Below, piece by piece: positions 60,782-61,269 of a stretch of DNA of 61,269 nt. The notes under the pieces are model-generated. The model had not been told where the DNA came from. It saw nothing but the letters and a program-made list of their open reading frames with translations, and searched no databases. The stretch lies in IMG/VR virus record IMGVR_UViG_3300032273_000002, positions 1 to 61,269 of that record. The stretch is one strand, 5' to 3'. The DNA is from a virus. The position numbers were made by a program, and so were the translations under genes. The stretch's first letter is position 1. Each line of letters opens with the position of its first letter.

Positions 60782-61269
60782 AGTTCCTCCCACCCCTGCT
60801 CAGAGGATAGATCATCATTAACGGTGGCAAAGCTGCCCTCGAGCCGGCGTTTTTCTTCCCATGCTGCCCTTGCGGCCGGCTCAAGCTGCGCCTCTTTGGC
60901 TGCGATCTTTGCGGCGTTTATCTCGGCAGCGATGGCCTCAACATCCAGGTTGATCGGCCTGGCCATGCACAGCAACGCCGCCTCGTCATAACAGTGGTCC
61001 TCGAGATCGGTGTCGACATCTTCCACGTTGTGCTCATCGTGGGTCAGCGCCGGTACTGTCCGGATGAAATCTTTGCAAGTCTCATAAACCACCATCATCG
61101 GCATTCCCTCGCTGCCATCGGGATTCACCGGGATGCGCAGGCGCTCATGGAACTGGCGAACCTTAAGTGTGCGGTTCGGATCGCCTTTTTGCAAGTTGAT
61201 TATGCCGCATCCGGCCAGAACCTCGGCCGTGCTCTTGCCCTGGCCGCCACCCTGGTAGTCGGGTTTTTT
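60778..61269 (-). CDS. terL: Terminase large subunit, C-terminal part (runs off right edge)
   Basis: 164 codons are visible, open to the edge. Contains the terminase-type nuclease end: VVYETCKDFIRTVPAL, then DVDTDLEDHCYDEAALLCMARP. The D-x-E-D-H-x-x-D-E strand matches the late nuclease-domain motif of phage large terminases. The ATPase part lies outside. Followed by small genes and the portal, as expected. Confidence 0.85.
   Translation of the reverse strand, partial: KKPDYQGGGQGKSTAEVLAGCGIINLQKGDPNRTLKVRQFHERLRIPVNPDGSEGMPMMVVYETCKDFIRTVPALTHDEHNVEDVDTDLEDHCYDEAALLCMARPINLDVEAIAAEINAAKIAAKEAQLEPAARAAWEEKRRLEGSFATVNDDLSSEQGWEEL

Noticed and set aside
1-61269. Search for tRNA, rRNA or integrase genes
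   Set aside because: No cloverleaf, rRNA segment or tyrosine/serine recombinase signature was found by eye.

Overview
The window holds almost all of the genome of a tailed double-stranded DNA bacteriophage. It has head genes (terminase, portal, scaffold, capsid) and a short-tail adaptor/nozzle pair. No tail-tube, sheath or tape-measure gene was recognised, so a podovirus-like virion is the best reading. No integrase, tRNA, rRNA or CRISPR array was seen. The host cannot be named from the sequence; a Gram-negative bacterium is plausible. The terminase large-subunit gene runs off the right edge and a small gene runs off the left edge in the same orientation, so the two ends may be neighbours on a circular or circularly permuted map.

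Layout. (1) 1-6109, minus strand: a leftward block led by a small HTH protein, then an HNH protein, a NinB-like recombination protein, a winged-helix replication initiator with 12-bp-phased repeats inside its gene (candidate origin), a small helicase-loader-like protein, a DnaB helicase and small unknowns. (2) 6110-6280: two back-to-back promoters. (3) 6281-13984, plus strand: a rightward block with a leader peptide, a second HTH protein, several small Cys-pair proteins, a DUF932 protein, a coiled-coil protein, a secreted protein, a protein resembling only the C-terminal half of IS110 transposases, a PD-(D/E)XK nuclease and a RecT-like annealing protein. (4) 13985-14356: a strong terminator, then a candidate small RNA with its own promoter and terminator. 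(5) 14357-61269, minus strand: the late block, transcribed right to left. In that order it carries terminase, portal, scaffold, capsid, head proteins, a sulfotransferase-like protein, adaptor, nozzle-like protein, fibre and decoration proteins (including a five-repeat DUF2341/LamG-like protein), two ejection-type polyvalent proteins (775 and 3633 aa) and a lysis group (M23 peptidase, holin-like protein).

How the genes fit together. Replication is read leftward and recombination rightward from one divergent control region with two small repressor-type proteins. The most striking object is the 3633-residue protein at 17237-28138. It joins a GGDEF (diguanylate cyclase-like) domain, a RadC/JAB-type domain, a Cys-rich Gp88-like segment, a methyltransferase, an ADP-ribosyltransferase-like domain and large polyvalent-protein regions. 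FS(A/V)K linkers separate most of these blocks. By analogy with known polyvalent proteins it is probably packaged and injected with the DNA. Four small genes (14820-14981, 15789-15896, 47911-48084, 59460-59621) were found by reading the gaps between the larger genes.
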